Of a stretch of 57,962 bases of DNA, positions 25,478-33,813 are shown piece by piece (position 1 is the first letter of the stretch; every line of letters starts with the position of its first letter). The DNA is taken from positions 1-57,962 of the forward strand of contig QFQF01000019.1 in NCBI GenBank assembly GCA_003248935.1, in the 5' to 3' direction. Origin of the DNA: Sphingobium sp. Lineage in GTDB: Bacteria > Pseudomonadota > Alphaproteobacteria > Sphingomonadales > Sphingomonadaceae. Under the pieces are notes generated by a model. That model did not search any database, had not been told where the DNA came from, and worked only from the letters and a program-made list of their open reading frames with translations. Both the position numbers and the translations under genes were made by a program.

Positions 25478-26242
25478 GTGATTACCACGAAGCGGGTGGC
25501 CAAGGCCGCCGGCAAGCATGTGACGCGGGGCCTGCTCGCGGTCCGCAGCGCGCTTGGCGCGCGGGCGGCCTATGAATGCCCGGCCTGCCAATCGCCTGTC
25601 GTCGGTTTTTTCCGCTACGGCGCCAATGCGCAATGGGGCTGCCCGAAATGCGGGGCGTCGCCCCGTGCGCGCCTGATGAACTATCTGATATCGCGTGATC
25701 TGCTGCCGTTGCGGCAGGGCGGCGCGATCCTGCACATGGCCCCCAATGAAGCGAGCCTGGTCCGCCGGTTTCGTGCCGCGGCCAGCGACTATGTCCCCGC
25801 CGATATCGAACCGGAACGCTATGTGGAGGCGGGCGCGGTCAGGGTCGACCTGATGGACCTCGCCGATGAGGGGCGTTTCGGCCTGTTCTACGCCAGTCAT
25901 GTGATGGAACATGTGCCTGACGACGCACAGGTCCTGCGCAACATCTTCCGGGCGTTGAAGCCCGGCGGGGAGGCGTGGCTGATCGTTCCGCTTTGGAACC
26001 GGCCGACGGAGGATGGCAGCTATTCCATGCCGCCGCGTGAACGCGAGCGGCGTTTTGGCCAGTGGGACCATGTCCGCCAGTACGGCATGGACTTCGCCGA
26101 AAGGATAGCAGCCGCCGGGTTCGATGTTTCGGTGATCTCCGCAGACCAGATCGACCCCGTCGACAGGGCGCATTATGCGCTCGACGATATCCTGTTCCGG
26201 GCCCGCAAGCCTGTCGAGCCGGGCTGTGAGGGTATCCAATGA
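25478..26242 (+). CDS. SAM-dependent methyltransferase with N-terminal zinc ribbon
   Basis: A 254-residue class I methyltransferase. Residues about 30-62 hold two cysteine pairs (ECPACQ and CPKCGASPRARL) forming a zinc ribbon, and the methyltransferase fold follows, with LHMAPNEASLV, VRVDLMDLADEG and the acidic-to-HxxEH segment FYASHVMEHVPDD, then ALKPGGEAWLIVP. It starts with a GTG (25478) after a GAGA ribosome site. It overlaps the flippase gene by 4 bases (ATGA), placing it in the polysaccharide operon. It probably methylates a sugar of the repeat, but protein or lipid targets are not excluded. Confidence 0.85.
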   Translation: MITTKRVAKAAGKHVTRGLLAVRSALGARAAYECPACQSPVVGFFRYGANAQWGCPKCGASPRARLMNYLISRDLLPLRQGGAILHMAPNEASLVRRFRAAASDYVPADIEPERYVEAGAVRVDLMDLADEGRFGLFYASHVMEHVPDDAQVLRNIFRALKPGGEAWLIVPLWNRPTEDGSYSMPPRERERRFGQWDHVRQYGMDFAERIAAAGFDVSVISADQIDPVDRAHYALDDILFRARKPVEPGCEGIQ

Positions 26243-27588
26243 ACGCAGCGAGCGGGGGGCTGCTGGCGCGGCTGGAGCGATCGCAGAAGGTGCTGGCGCT
26301 GGCGAAGCTAGCCAATGTCGGCATCACCATGATCTGGGGCTTTGCCGTCACCTATGTGTTCGTGCGGGCACTGCCGCTGGCCGAATTCCAGGCGTTCCTG
26401 CTGCTCGTCGCGTTCGGCAATTTCACCGTGTCGGCCGAATTCGGCCTGACCAGCATCATCTACTCCCGCCTGCGCCGTCACTGGCTGAACGCCGGGGATG
26501 GGACCGGGAGCGGGGAAGGCGACGACTTCCGGCTGGAAGAGATCGGCTTCCTGTTCTTCCTGCTGGTCGCGATGGTGGTGGTGGCCGGGATCATCCTGGG
26601 CGGCGCGATGCTGGCCGGGCTGGTGAGGACGGGCCTGCCGCTGCTGTTCTTCATCTATTTCCTGTCGGCCTGCATCAACCTGCCGCTGCTGCTGGTCAAG
26701 CGCGGCCTGATGGCGACCGACCATAACCTGTTCTGGGAACTGCTCGATCTGGTACGCCGGGGGCTGACCCTCGTCCTGTTGCTCGCGGTTCTGATTGGCT
26801 TCAACCTGACCGCCTCGGTCACGCTGCAATTGGTGCTGGCTGCGCTTGGCATCGCCATAGCGGGCGTCCGGCTGCATCGGCGGGTCGGCATGCGCAAGCG
26901 GCACTGGGTGGCGATACGGCGCGGCGGACGGCATGTGCGGGCGAGGTATCTGGGGGATATCGGGTCGACCATGTCGCTCACCATCTCCGAGATGATGGCC
27001 TATAACGCGCCTTACTTCACCATCGCGATGGCGACGCATGATGCGCGGCCGATGCTGCTGTTCGACTTCACGTTCAAGATGTCGCGGGCGCTTACCATGG
27101 TGGTTCGCGCGCTTGTGGAGGCTGCGATGCCGCGCCTCACTGCCGCTTATTATGGCGGCGACCGGCATCGTTTCGGCGCACTGCTGTTCCGTTCCCTCGG
27201 CGTGGCGGCCGGGGCTGCGGTCGGCGCGGGTCTGGCGTTGCTCGTGCTGGGGCGCTGGATCGTCAAGCATCTGTTCAATGGCGAGATCGACATCGCCTAT
27301 ACTGAGATCGGCCTGATTGCCCTGCTGATGCTGACGCTCTCGACGATCTGCGTATCGGTGTTCCTTCAGGGATCGCTTGGCCGCTTCTCCGTGGTGCTGC
27401 GTCAGTCGATCCCGTTCCTGATTGGATCGGTGCTGAGCGTGCCGGTCGCCGTGGCGATCGCGCCGCTGACCGGCCTGTCCTTCTCCTTCGCGTTCCTCGG
27501 GGTCTATACGCTGGTGTTCGTCGGAACCGCCGTGTTGCATGGCATTTCGCTCAATCGCCTGCTGCACGGCATGAAACCGGCCGCATGA
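26239..27588 (+). CDS. Wzx-like polysaccharide flippase (MOP superfamily)
   Basis: A 449-residue polytopic membrane protein with 12 or more hydrophobic segments, of the O-antigen/polysaccharide translocase type. Segments include LAKLANVGITMIWGFAVTYV at the start and a charged loop between helices (GSGEGDDFRLEEIG) that is typical of these transporters. Function by family is flipping the undecaprenyl-linked repeat to the periplasm. It shares ATGA with the methyltransferase gene, so translation is coupled. Its presence together with Wzc, but without a KpsMT ABC exporter in the window, suggests Wzx-type assembly. Exact substrate is unknown. Confidence 0.82.
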   Translation: MNAASGGLLARLERSQKVLALAKLANVGITMIWGFAVTYVFVRALPLAEFQAFLLLVAFGNFTVSAEFGLTSIIYSRLRRHWLNAGDGTGSGEGDDFRLEEIGFLFFLLVAMVVVAGIILGGAMLAGLVRTGLPLLFFIYFLSACINLPLLLVKRGLMATDHNLFWELLDLVRRGLTLVLLLAVLIGFNLTASVTLQLVLAALGIAIAGVRLHRRVGMRKRHWVAIRRGGRHVRARYLGDIGSTMSLTISEMMAYNAPYFTIAMATHDARPMLLFDFTFKMSRALTMVVRALVEAAMPRLTAAYYGGDRHRFGALLFRSLGVAAGAAVGAGLALLVLGRWIVKHLFNGEIDIAYTEIGLIALLMLTLSTICVSVFLQGSLGRFSVVLRQSIPFLIGSVLSVPVAVAIAPLTGLSFSFAFLGVYTLVFVGTAVLHGISLNRLLHGMKPAA

Positions 27589-27619
27589 CCCATGACAGGG
27601 CGGGTCTGAAAGGCAGAAG

Positions 27620-28801
27620 ATGAAGGTCGCGGTTCTCGACCCGTCGCTGTTCACCGGCCGTTATGACGACAGCCTGTGCGCGGCGCTGGCGGCATTGGGG
27701 CATGATGTGACGCTGAACGCCCGGCCCATGCGCGACACCGACGCCATCGTGCCGGCGGCTTACCGTTATGCACCGCGCTTCTTTGGGCTGAGCGAACGGC
27801 TGCGCGGGATTGCAGGCGAGGGCGGACTGTTCCGTGCCGTGAAGGCGGCGGAATATGGGCTGGATTGTGTGATCGGGCCTCTGGGCCGGATGGCGCATGC
27901 TGACGTGGCGCATGTCCAGTGGCTGCCCTTCGCGATGGCCGATGCGCGGATGCTGGGCCGGCTGGGGCGGCATACGGCGCTGGTCCACACCGTGCATAAT
28001 GCGCGGCCCTATCACGGGGACGGCGGTGCGACCGGTCTGCAGGGGCGGGGATATCGCGCGTTGCTGGACCGGTTCGATGCGCTGATCGTCCATGGCGAAC
28101 CGACCCGCGACGCTCTGCTGGAGCAGGGGATCGATCCGGCGCTGATCCATATCGTGCCGCATCCGCCGATGCGGCTTGCGCAGGCCGATAACGCCCTGGT
28201 GGCCGCGCTGCCTGCGCCTGCTGTGCCGCGCATCCTCTTTTTCGGCACGATCCGCCCCTATAAGGGGTTCGACCTGCTGGTGGAGGCGTGCCTGCAACTC
28301 TGGCGCGCGGGGCGGCGCTTCGAACTGGCGGTGGCGGGCAAGCCGTTCATGGATCTGGCGCCGCTGTTCGCCCGGGTGGAGGCGGAAGGGTTCGGCGACC
28401 GCTTGGTCCTCGACCTCGGTTTTCTGAAGGAGGAGCGCCTCGACGCGCATCTGCGCCGCGCCGACATCATCGCCTTTCCCTATCGGCACATTGATTCCTC
28501 GGGAGCCTTCCTCTCGGCGCTTCACTACGGGAAGGCGGTGGTGGCGTCCGACGCCGGCATGTTCGGGGCCCTGCCGGAAGCGGAGGATGGGGCGCCCGAC
28601 GTCGCTCTGGCGGCTGTCGGGGATGCCGCCGGTCTCGCGCAGGCGCTCTTGCCGTTGATCGAGAGTCCGGCCAAGAGACGGCACGCTGGCGAACGGGCGA
28701 AGGCGCTGGGCGACAGGCTGGGCAACTGGAAGGAAGTGGCGGTGCGTACGGCGCAGGTCTACGAAGCGGCGATTGGGCGGCGGATGGGACGGACGGCATG
28801 A
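27620..28801 (+). CDS. Glycosyltransferase family 4 protein
   Basis: A 393-residue GT-B glycosyltransferase for the polysaccharide repeat. Landmarks: VAVLDPSLFTGRYDDSLCAA at the start, LVHTVHNARPYHGDG in the acceptor domain, IHIVPHPPM, and the donor domain with ILFFGTIRPYKGFDLLVEA and IDSSGAFLSALHYGKAVVASD. It lies 31 bases after the flippase gene and overlaps the FkbM gene by 4 bases (ATGA). The chain of overlaps ties this gene, the FkbM gene and the following membrane protein into one operon. Confidence 0.9.
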   Translation: MKVAVLDPSLFTGRYDDSLCAALAALGHDVTLNARPMRDTDAIVPAAYRYAPRFFGLSERLRGIAGEGGLFRAVKAAEYGLDCVIGPLGRMAHADVAHVQWLPFAMADARMLGRLGRHTALVHTVHNARPYHGDGGATGLQGRGYRALLDRFDALIVHGEPTRDALLEQGIDPALIHIVPHPPMRLAQADNALVAALPAPAVPRILFFGTIRPYKGFDLLVEACLQLWRAGRRFELAVAGKPFMDLAPLFARVEAEGFGDRLVLDLGFLKEERLDAHLRRADIIAFPYRHIDSSGAFLSALHYGKAVVASDAGMFGALPEAEDGAPDVALAAVGDAAGLAQALLPLIESPAKRRHAGERAKALGDRLGNWKEVAVRTAQVYEAAIGRRMGRTA

Positions 28802-29556
28802 CATTGGCGCGTATCCGGCGGGAGGCCGGCAATCGCTGGCTTGGCCTGCGTCTCGCCGCTGGCGGCCGTATTCACCAGTATCCGGAGATACTGGCGCTGC
28901 GCCGTTTCCTGTCGGCTTTTGCGGTCGATTGCGTGTTCGATGTCGGCGCCAATCGCGGGCAATATGCGACGATGCTACGCCGGGACGTGGGTTTTTCCGG
29001 CCACATATTGTCGTTCGAGCCGAACCCGGAGGTATTCGACATCCTGGCGGGCAAGGCGCGGGGCGACGCGCGTTGGCATGTGTTCCCCATTGCCCTGTCT
29101 GACTTCGACGGGACGGTCCCTTTCCACATCATGGCGGCCGAGCAGTTCAGTTCGCTTGAGCGCCCGGCCGAGGGGCTGGACGATGTGTTCGTCGAGCGCA
29201 ATCGGGTCAAGCGGACAGTGGATATGCAATGCCGCCGGCTTGAGCGGGTGCTGCCGGAACTGGCCGCCGCGCATGGGTTTGCCCGGCCGTTTTTGAAGAT
29301 GGATACGCAGGGTCATGACCGCGCGGTATGTGTGGGCGCGGCTGATGCGCTGGGCCAGATGCTGGGCGTCCAGACCGAGCTTGCGGTGCGGCCGCTTTAC
29401 GCCGACGCGCCTGACTATCGCGCGATGACCGACTGGCTGGCGGAACGCGGCTTCGTTCCGAGTGCCTTCTTTGCCAATAACAAGGGGCATTTCCCGTTGC
29501 TGGTCGAGATGGACGGCATCTTCATCAATCGCGCGCTGCTCGGGCAGGAGGGCTGA
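28798..29556 (+). CDS. FkbM-family SAM-dependent methyltransferase
   Basis: A 252-residue FkbM-type O-methyltransferase. It shows the SAM-binding VFDVGANRGQYATML, the acidic end of strand 2 in LSFEPNPEVFD, and a KMDTQGHD segment matching the FkbM consensus. Family members methylate sugar hydroxyls in polysaccharides and natural products. It is translated with the GT4 gene before it (ATGA overlap) and with the membrane protein after it (TGATG). It would methylate a sugar of the capsule, giving two methyltransferases in this operon. Confidence 0.88.
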   Translation: MTLARIRREAGNRWLGLRLAAGGRIHQYPEILALRRFLSAFAVDCVFDVGANRGQYATMLRRDVGFSGHILSFEPNPEVFDILAGKARGDARWHVFPIALSDFDGTVPFHIMAAEQFSSLERPAEGLDDVFVERNRVKRTVDMQCRRLERVLPELAAAHGFARPFLKMDTQGHDRAVCVGAADALGQMLGVQTELAVRPLYADAPDYRAMTDWLAERGFVPSAFFANNKGHFPLLVEMDGIFINRALLGQEG

Positions 29557-31244
29557 TGCCGGGGACGGCGATCGATCCCCGCCGGCTGTTCCTGGTCGCG
29601 GCGGGGGGCATCACCCTTTGGTTGCTGCTCCTGTTTCTATGGCACTTCACCTTCGGCCATGGCCGGACGGTCGAGCATGTCCTGTTCCTGGATCAGGATT
29701 TCCCGGCGCTGCTCGTCGGTGTCGCGGGCCTTATCCTGCTGTCGCTTTTCTTGAAAGGGACGGACTGGCGCGTTCCGGAGCCGCGTGCGCGGATCGTCGT
29801 CCCGCTGATCCTGCTGTGCGCGCTGTGGAGTTGGGCCGGGCACTATCTGGTGTTCGGCGACTATGTCCTCTCGCGCGACGAGGAATCCGTGCTGTTCGCC
29901 AGCGGCTATATGCGCGATGGGCTGCTCGCGCGGCCGATCCCGCCCGAATGGATGGACTATCGCCGTGCGATCATGCCGGAATTCTTCTCTCCCTTCGGCG
30001 CCGCGACGAGCTGGGGCTCCGCATATCTTCCCGTAAACGCGGCCCTGCGCACGGTCTTCGGCCTTCTGGGTGATCCCAACCTGTCGGGGCCGGTGTTGCT
30101 GGCAATCGGGCTGGCCGCACTCTGGCGCGTTGCGTTGCGCCTGTTCCCCGGCCGTCCCGATGCGGTCTGGGTGGCATTGCTGATGGCGCTGGGCTCGGCG
30201 CAGATATCGGTCACGGCGATGACGCCCTATGCCATGACCGGCCACTTCGCGCTCGACATCCTTTGGCTGGCGCTGGTCCTGCGTGGCGGGACCATCGGGC
30301 ACGGTGCCGCCGCGCTTGCGGCGCTGGTCGCAGGCGGCCTGCATCAATGGCATTTCCCGCCGCTGTTCATCGTGCCGTTCATTCTCTGGATGCTCGTCCA
30401 GCGCCGCTGGGGCGTCGCCCTGTTCCATGCGGTCGTCCTGCTGGCGCTAGTCGGGTTGTGGGCAAAGGCGTGGCCCGCTTTCCTGATCGCGCATCTGGGC
30501 GCGGCGGCGGACGTGCGCCCGTCGGCCGGTGTGGGCGACAAGATGGGCAGCCTGCTGCGCCGCTTCTCCAACAAGTGGGAGCCGCTGTTCGACATCGCCC
30601 GCTTCCTGGCGTGGAACAACCTGCTGCTCGTGCCGCTTGCGGCGCTTGGCGCGGCGAGGGCACGCTGGCGGACGATACTGAGGGGCGGGGCGGGGAGCAT
30701 CGTCCTGCCACTCACCCTGTGTTGCCTGATCGCTTTCGGCGTCGCCCTGCATCAGGGCTATGGCTGGGGCTTCCGTTATGCCCATGGTTTCCTGCCCGCC
30801 TTCTGCCTGCTGGCGGGGTATGGCTGGATCGCACTGGACGCGCGCAGCCTGCGCCCGGCGCTGCTCGGAACGGCGCTCAGCGTGGGGCTTGTCCTGTTCC
30901 TGGCGGTTCGCGCGCACGGTTATGTCGCACCCTATGCGGCCAGTGACCGGCTGATCCATCGGACGGATGCCGATGTCGTGCTGGTCGATTCGCGGGGTGG
31001 CGTGTTCGCGACTGATCTGGTGCGGACCGATCATGGGGTTCCGGGACGGCCCGTGGTGATGAGCCTCGCGATGCTGACCCCTGCGAAACTGGACGCGCTG
31101 TGCGCCCGATATGACGTTGCGCTGTTCGACTGGCGGGCGTTCCGGGCGCTCGGTGTGCGGCGGGCGCGCTGGCAAAATGGCTGGCCGGCGCTGTTACGCG
31201 CCCATCTCGACCGCATCGACTGCGGCCGCGTGATCATTCCCTAA
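29556..31244 (+). CDS. Large polytopic membrane protein, possible GT-C transferase or polymerase
   Basis: A 562-residue protein with about 12 membrane helices and a soluble C-terminal segment of about 90 residues. The first extracytoplasmic loop (about residues 100-150) has YVLSRDEESVLFASGYM, an acidic pair in the place where GT-C enzymes keep catalytic residues. I do not recognise a named family. Its place at the end of the flippase/GT/FkbM operon fits a transferase using lipid-linked sugars, or a Wzy-type polymerase, or a modification enzyme. It overlaps the opposite-strand manA gene at their stop codons (CTAA shared). Confidence 0.65.
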   Translation: MPGTAIDPRRLFLVAAGGITLWLLLLFLWHFTFGHGRTVEHVLFLDQDFPALLVGVAGLILLSLFLKGTDWRVPEPRARIVVPLILLCALWSWAGHYLVFGDYVLSRDEESVLFASGYMRDGLLARPIPPEWMDYRRAIMPEFFSPFGAATSWGSAYLPVNAALRTVFGLLGDPNLSGPVLLAIGLAALWRVALRLFPGRPDAVWVALLMALGSAQISVTAMTPYAMTGHFALDILWLALVLRGGTIGHGAAALAALVAGGLHQWHFPPLFIVPFILWMLVQRRWGVALFHAVVLLALVGLWAKAWPAFLIAHLGAAADVRPSAGVGDKMGSLLRRFSNKWEPLFDIARFLAWNNLLLVPLAALGAARARWRTILRGGAGSIVLPLTLCCLIAFGVALHQGYGWGFRYAHGFLPAFCLLAGYGWIALDARSLRPALLGTALSVGLVLFLAVRAHGYVAPYAASDRLIHRTDADVVLVDSRGGVFATDLVRTDHGVPGRPVVMSLAMLTPAKLDALCARYDVALFDWRAFRALGVRRARWQNGWPALLRAHLDRIDCGRVIIP

Positions 31245-32044
31245 AGCGTGGCGATCAGCCCGGTCGTGTCCATGCCGACGGTAACGGACGCGCCGCCTTC
31301 GACCAGCCAGCATTCGCTGGAATGCCATTCCGCGCCGTCGATCGTACCGTGGCCGTGGATCGGGATGAACCAGCTCTGCCCGGCCGGAAGGGCGATCGTG
31401 CGGCCCGCCTCCCACGCGACAAGGTCGAGGGTGAACGGCTTGTCTTCGCCTTCGAGCAGTCGCTCGGACCGGCCGAGCGGCGTGGTACGATCCGGCAGAG
31501 GGTAGGGTTCGGCGCGCGACACCGCTATGCCGTCATCCAGATGCAGTTCGCGCGGACGACCATAATCGTAGAGGCGATAGGTCACGTCGTTGTTCATTTG
31601 CACTTCGACCAGCGTCACGCCGCCGCCGATCGCATGCACCGTCCCGGCCGGAATATAGTAGAAGCTGCCAGGCCGGACGGGCTTCCAGTCCATCAGCCCC
31701 TCGATCGACCCGTCAAGCGCAGCGGCGCGCAGCGCCACATCGTCGAGCGGCTGCATCGTGCCGATGCCCAGCACGGCATCCGGTTCCGCGCCCAGCACAT
31801 ACCAGCATTCGGATTTGCCGCCGGGAAGGCCACTGGCCCGCGCCTGCGCATCGGTCGGATGGACCTGTATCGACAGCTTCTCGCTGGTGAACAGATATTT
31901 GACGAGCAGCGGCGGGTGTCGTCCCTCCGGCCCGTCGAACCAGATTTCGCCGATCTGGCGGTTTCCGGTGTCGAATATGGCTGGAAGGTCGGTCCGGCCC
32001 CAGGGCTTTTCGACGGATTTGGTATGCAGGCGGATAGCAGTCAC
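31241..32044 (-). CDS. manA: Mannose-6-phosphate isomerase, class I
   Basis: Interconverts fructose-6-phosphate and mannose-6-phosphate, the entry to GDP-mannose. The 267-residue protein is a short class I cupin form: WGRTDLPAIF at the start, KYLFTSEKLSIQVHPTDAQA carries the zinc-binding QxH, and YYIPAGTVHAIGGGVTLVEVQ supplies the second histidine. Start is a GTG in a GTGA overlap with the amidohydrolase gene upstream. It complements ManC, which lacks the isomerase domain. It converges with the large membrane protein, sharing four bases at the stops. Confidence 0.93.
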   Translation of the reverse strand: MTAIRLHTKSVEKPWGRTDLPAIFDTGNRQIGEIWFDGPEGRHPPLLVKYLFTSEKLSIQVHPTDAQARASGLPGGKSECWYVLGAEPDAVLGIGTMQPLDDVALRAAALDGSIEGLMDWKPVRPGSFYYIPAGTVHAIGGGVTLVEVQMNNDVTYRLYDYGRPRELHLDDGIAVSRAEPYPLPDRTTPLGRSERLLEGEDKPFTLDLVAWEAGRTIALPAGQSWFIPIHGHGTIDGAEWHSSECWLVEGGASVTVGMDTTGLIATL

Positions 32045-33813
32045 TGGTCCGCCTTAACCGCCGAATCCTTAGAAACCGTATCCGCGCCGCCCTTGGCATA
32101 GACCCGCTTGCCGCCGACCCAGGTTTCGAGCACCTGCGTCGCACGGATGTCAGCCGGACGGGACAGGCTGATATCCCGGTCGATGATGAGGAAGTCTGCA
32201 CGTTGGCCCGGCGCGAGCGTGCCGAAGCGGTCCTCTGCGAAGCTCGCATAGGCACCGCCACGGGTGAACGCCGTCAGCGCCTCCTCGAACCCGATCCGCT
32301 GGGCGGGCGTCCAGCCGCCGGCCGGTTCACCCTGCGCATCCTCGCGCGTCATCGCGACGGCGATGCCGGGGAAGGGGTTGGAGGATTCGACCGGAACGTC
32401 CGATCCGAAGGCGAGCGGCACCCGGTTGTCGAGCATCGCGCGCCAGGCATAGGCGCCGCCGAGCCGCGTCTCGCCCAGGCGCGCGGTCACCATCCGCCAG
32501 TCGGATGCTTCATGCACCGGCTGCATCGACGCGACGATGCCGTCGCGGGCAAACCGGGGCAGGTCGGCCGGATCGACGATCTGCGCATGTTCGATCCGCC
32601 AGCGCCGGTCGCCGGTATAGGTCTGGGACAGTTCCGCAATGGCGTCGAGCAGTTCGGCATTGGCCGCGTCGCCGATCGCGTGCACCGCCACCTGGAATTT
32701 GTCCATCGCCGCCCGGCTCATCATGTTGCGTAACTGCGCGCCGGTCAGCAACGGCAGGCCACGTTGTCCGGGTGCGTCGCTATAGTCGGCCTTCAGCCAC
32801 GCCCCGCGCGATCCGAGCGCGCCGTCCAGCACCAGCTTGACGCCGCCAAGGCGCAGGCGGTCGTCATAGAGCCAGGGGGTCGGCGCCGGTCCGGCAATGG
32901 CGACCATCGTCTCGATACCCTTGGCATAGGCCATGATCCGCACCCGCAGCGTCCCGGCGTCGCCCGCACGCCGGAACGTCTGCCAGTCGTCCATGGATGT
33001 GCCCATGTCGGCAATCGCGGTGATCCCCTGTGAAAGCAGCGTATATTGCGCCTTCTCCAGCGCGAGGTCGCGATCCCGCGGGGACGGCGCGGGGACGACC
33101 CGGTCGATCAGCGTACCGGCCGCGTCGATGAACACGCCGGACGGCTTGCCGCCCGCCATCTCGATCCGTCCTCCCGCCGGAGCCCTTGTCGCGGCGGTGA
33201 CACCCGCCGCCTTCATCGCGGCGCTGTTGGCCCAGCCCGCATGGCCGTCCACCCGCGACAGCCAGACCGGAACGTCGGGCGCGACGGCGTCGAGTTCGGC
33301 TGCGGTCGGGAAACGGCCGAGGTTCCAGCGCTCCTGGTTCCATCCGCCGCCCAATATCCATTTGCGGCCGGGATTGTCCTTCACATAGGCGGCGATCTTC
33401 GCCTGCGCCTGCGCAAGGGAGGTCGTATCGCTGAGGTCGAGGGTCAGTTCCGACAGGCCAAGGCCCATGACATGGCCATGGGCGTCGATCATGCCGGGCA
33501 CCAGCGTGCGTCCCTGACCATCGAGGCGGAAGCTGTAGCTGGGAGGGGGAGGCGGCTCGTCCCCTTTCTTCTTTCGCCGCTTGCGTTCGGGCGGGCGGGG
33601 TTCCTCCACCTTGCCCTGCACGAGGCGCGCGACCTTGCCCTCGTCATCGATCACCAGCGCATCAAAGTGCATCAGCTTGCCATCGGTGCCGATCGCGATG
33701 CCGTTCACATTGTCGATGATGCCTGCGGCCGGCAGTTGCTGGGGCAGGAGCAGGATGGCACCGGCCAGAAGCAGGCCCAACCTCCCTGCCGGGGCAGGGG
33801 CGTTGCGTGTCAC
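32041..33813 (-). CDS. Exported amidohydrolase (YtcJ-like)
   Basis: A 590-residue metal-dependent hydrolase of the amidohydrolase 3 (YtcJ) family. An N-terminal signal peptide (residues 11-30, RLGLLLAGAILLLPQQLPAA) sends it out of the cytoplasm. The zinc-binding HxH is GMIDAHGHVMG (His112, His114), followed by HAIGDAANAELLDA and RIEHAQIVDPADL, and by LAFGSDVPVES with the final Asp. The GTG at 33813 overlaps the previous stop (GTGA); the frame runs open upstream but as antisense-type filler. Odd feature: residues 69-93 form a Lys/Arg/Pro-rich insert (RPPERKRRKKKGDEPPPPP). Substrate is unknown. Confidence 0.85.
   Translation of the reverse strand: MTRNAPAPAGRLGLLLAGAILLLPQQLPAAGIIDNVNGIAIGTDGKLMHFDALVIDDEGKVARLVQGKVEEPRPPERKRRKKKGDEPPPPPSYSFRLDGQGRTLVPGMIDAHGHVMGLGLSELTLDLSDTTSLAQAQAKIAAYVKDNPGRKWILGGGWNQERWNLGRFPTAAELDAVAPDVPVWLSRVDGHAGWANSAAMKAAGVTAATRAPAGGRIEMAGGKPSGVFIDAAGTLIDRVVPAPSPRDRDLALEKAQYTLLSQGITAIADMGTSMDDWQTFRRAGDAGTLRVRIMAYAKGIETMVAIAGPAPTPWLYDDRLRLGGVKLVLDGALGSRGAWLKADYSDAPGQRGLPLLTGAQLRNMMSRAAMDKFQVAVHAIGDAANAELLDAIAELSQTYTGDRRWRIEHAQIVDPADLPRFARDGIVASMQPVHEASDWRMVTARLGETRLGGAYAWRAMLDNRVPLAFGSDVPVESSNPFPGIAVAMTREDAQGEPAGGWTPAQRIGFEEALTAFTRGGAYASFAEDRFGTLAPGQRADFLIIDRDISLSRPADIRATQVLETWVGGKRVYAKGGADTVSKDSAVKADQ

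Noticed and set aside
26308..27654. A 448-codon minus-strand frame opposite the flippase gene
   Set aside because: Composition is Gln/His/Arg-rich shadow; the plus-strand frame has the membrane helices.
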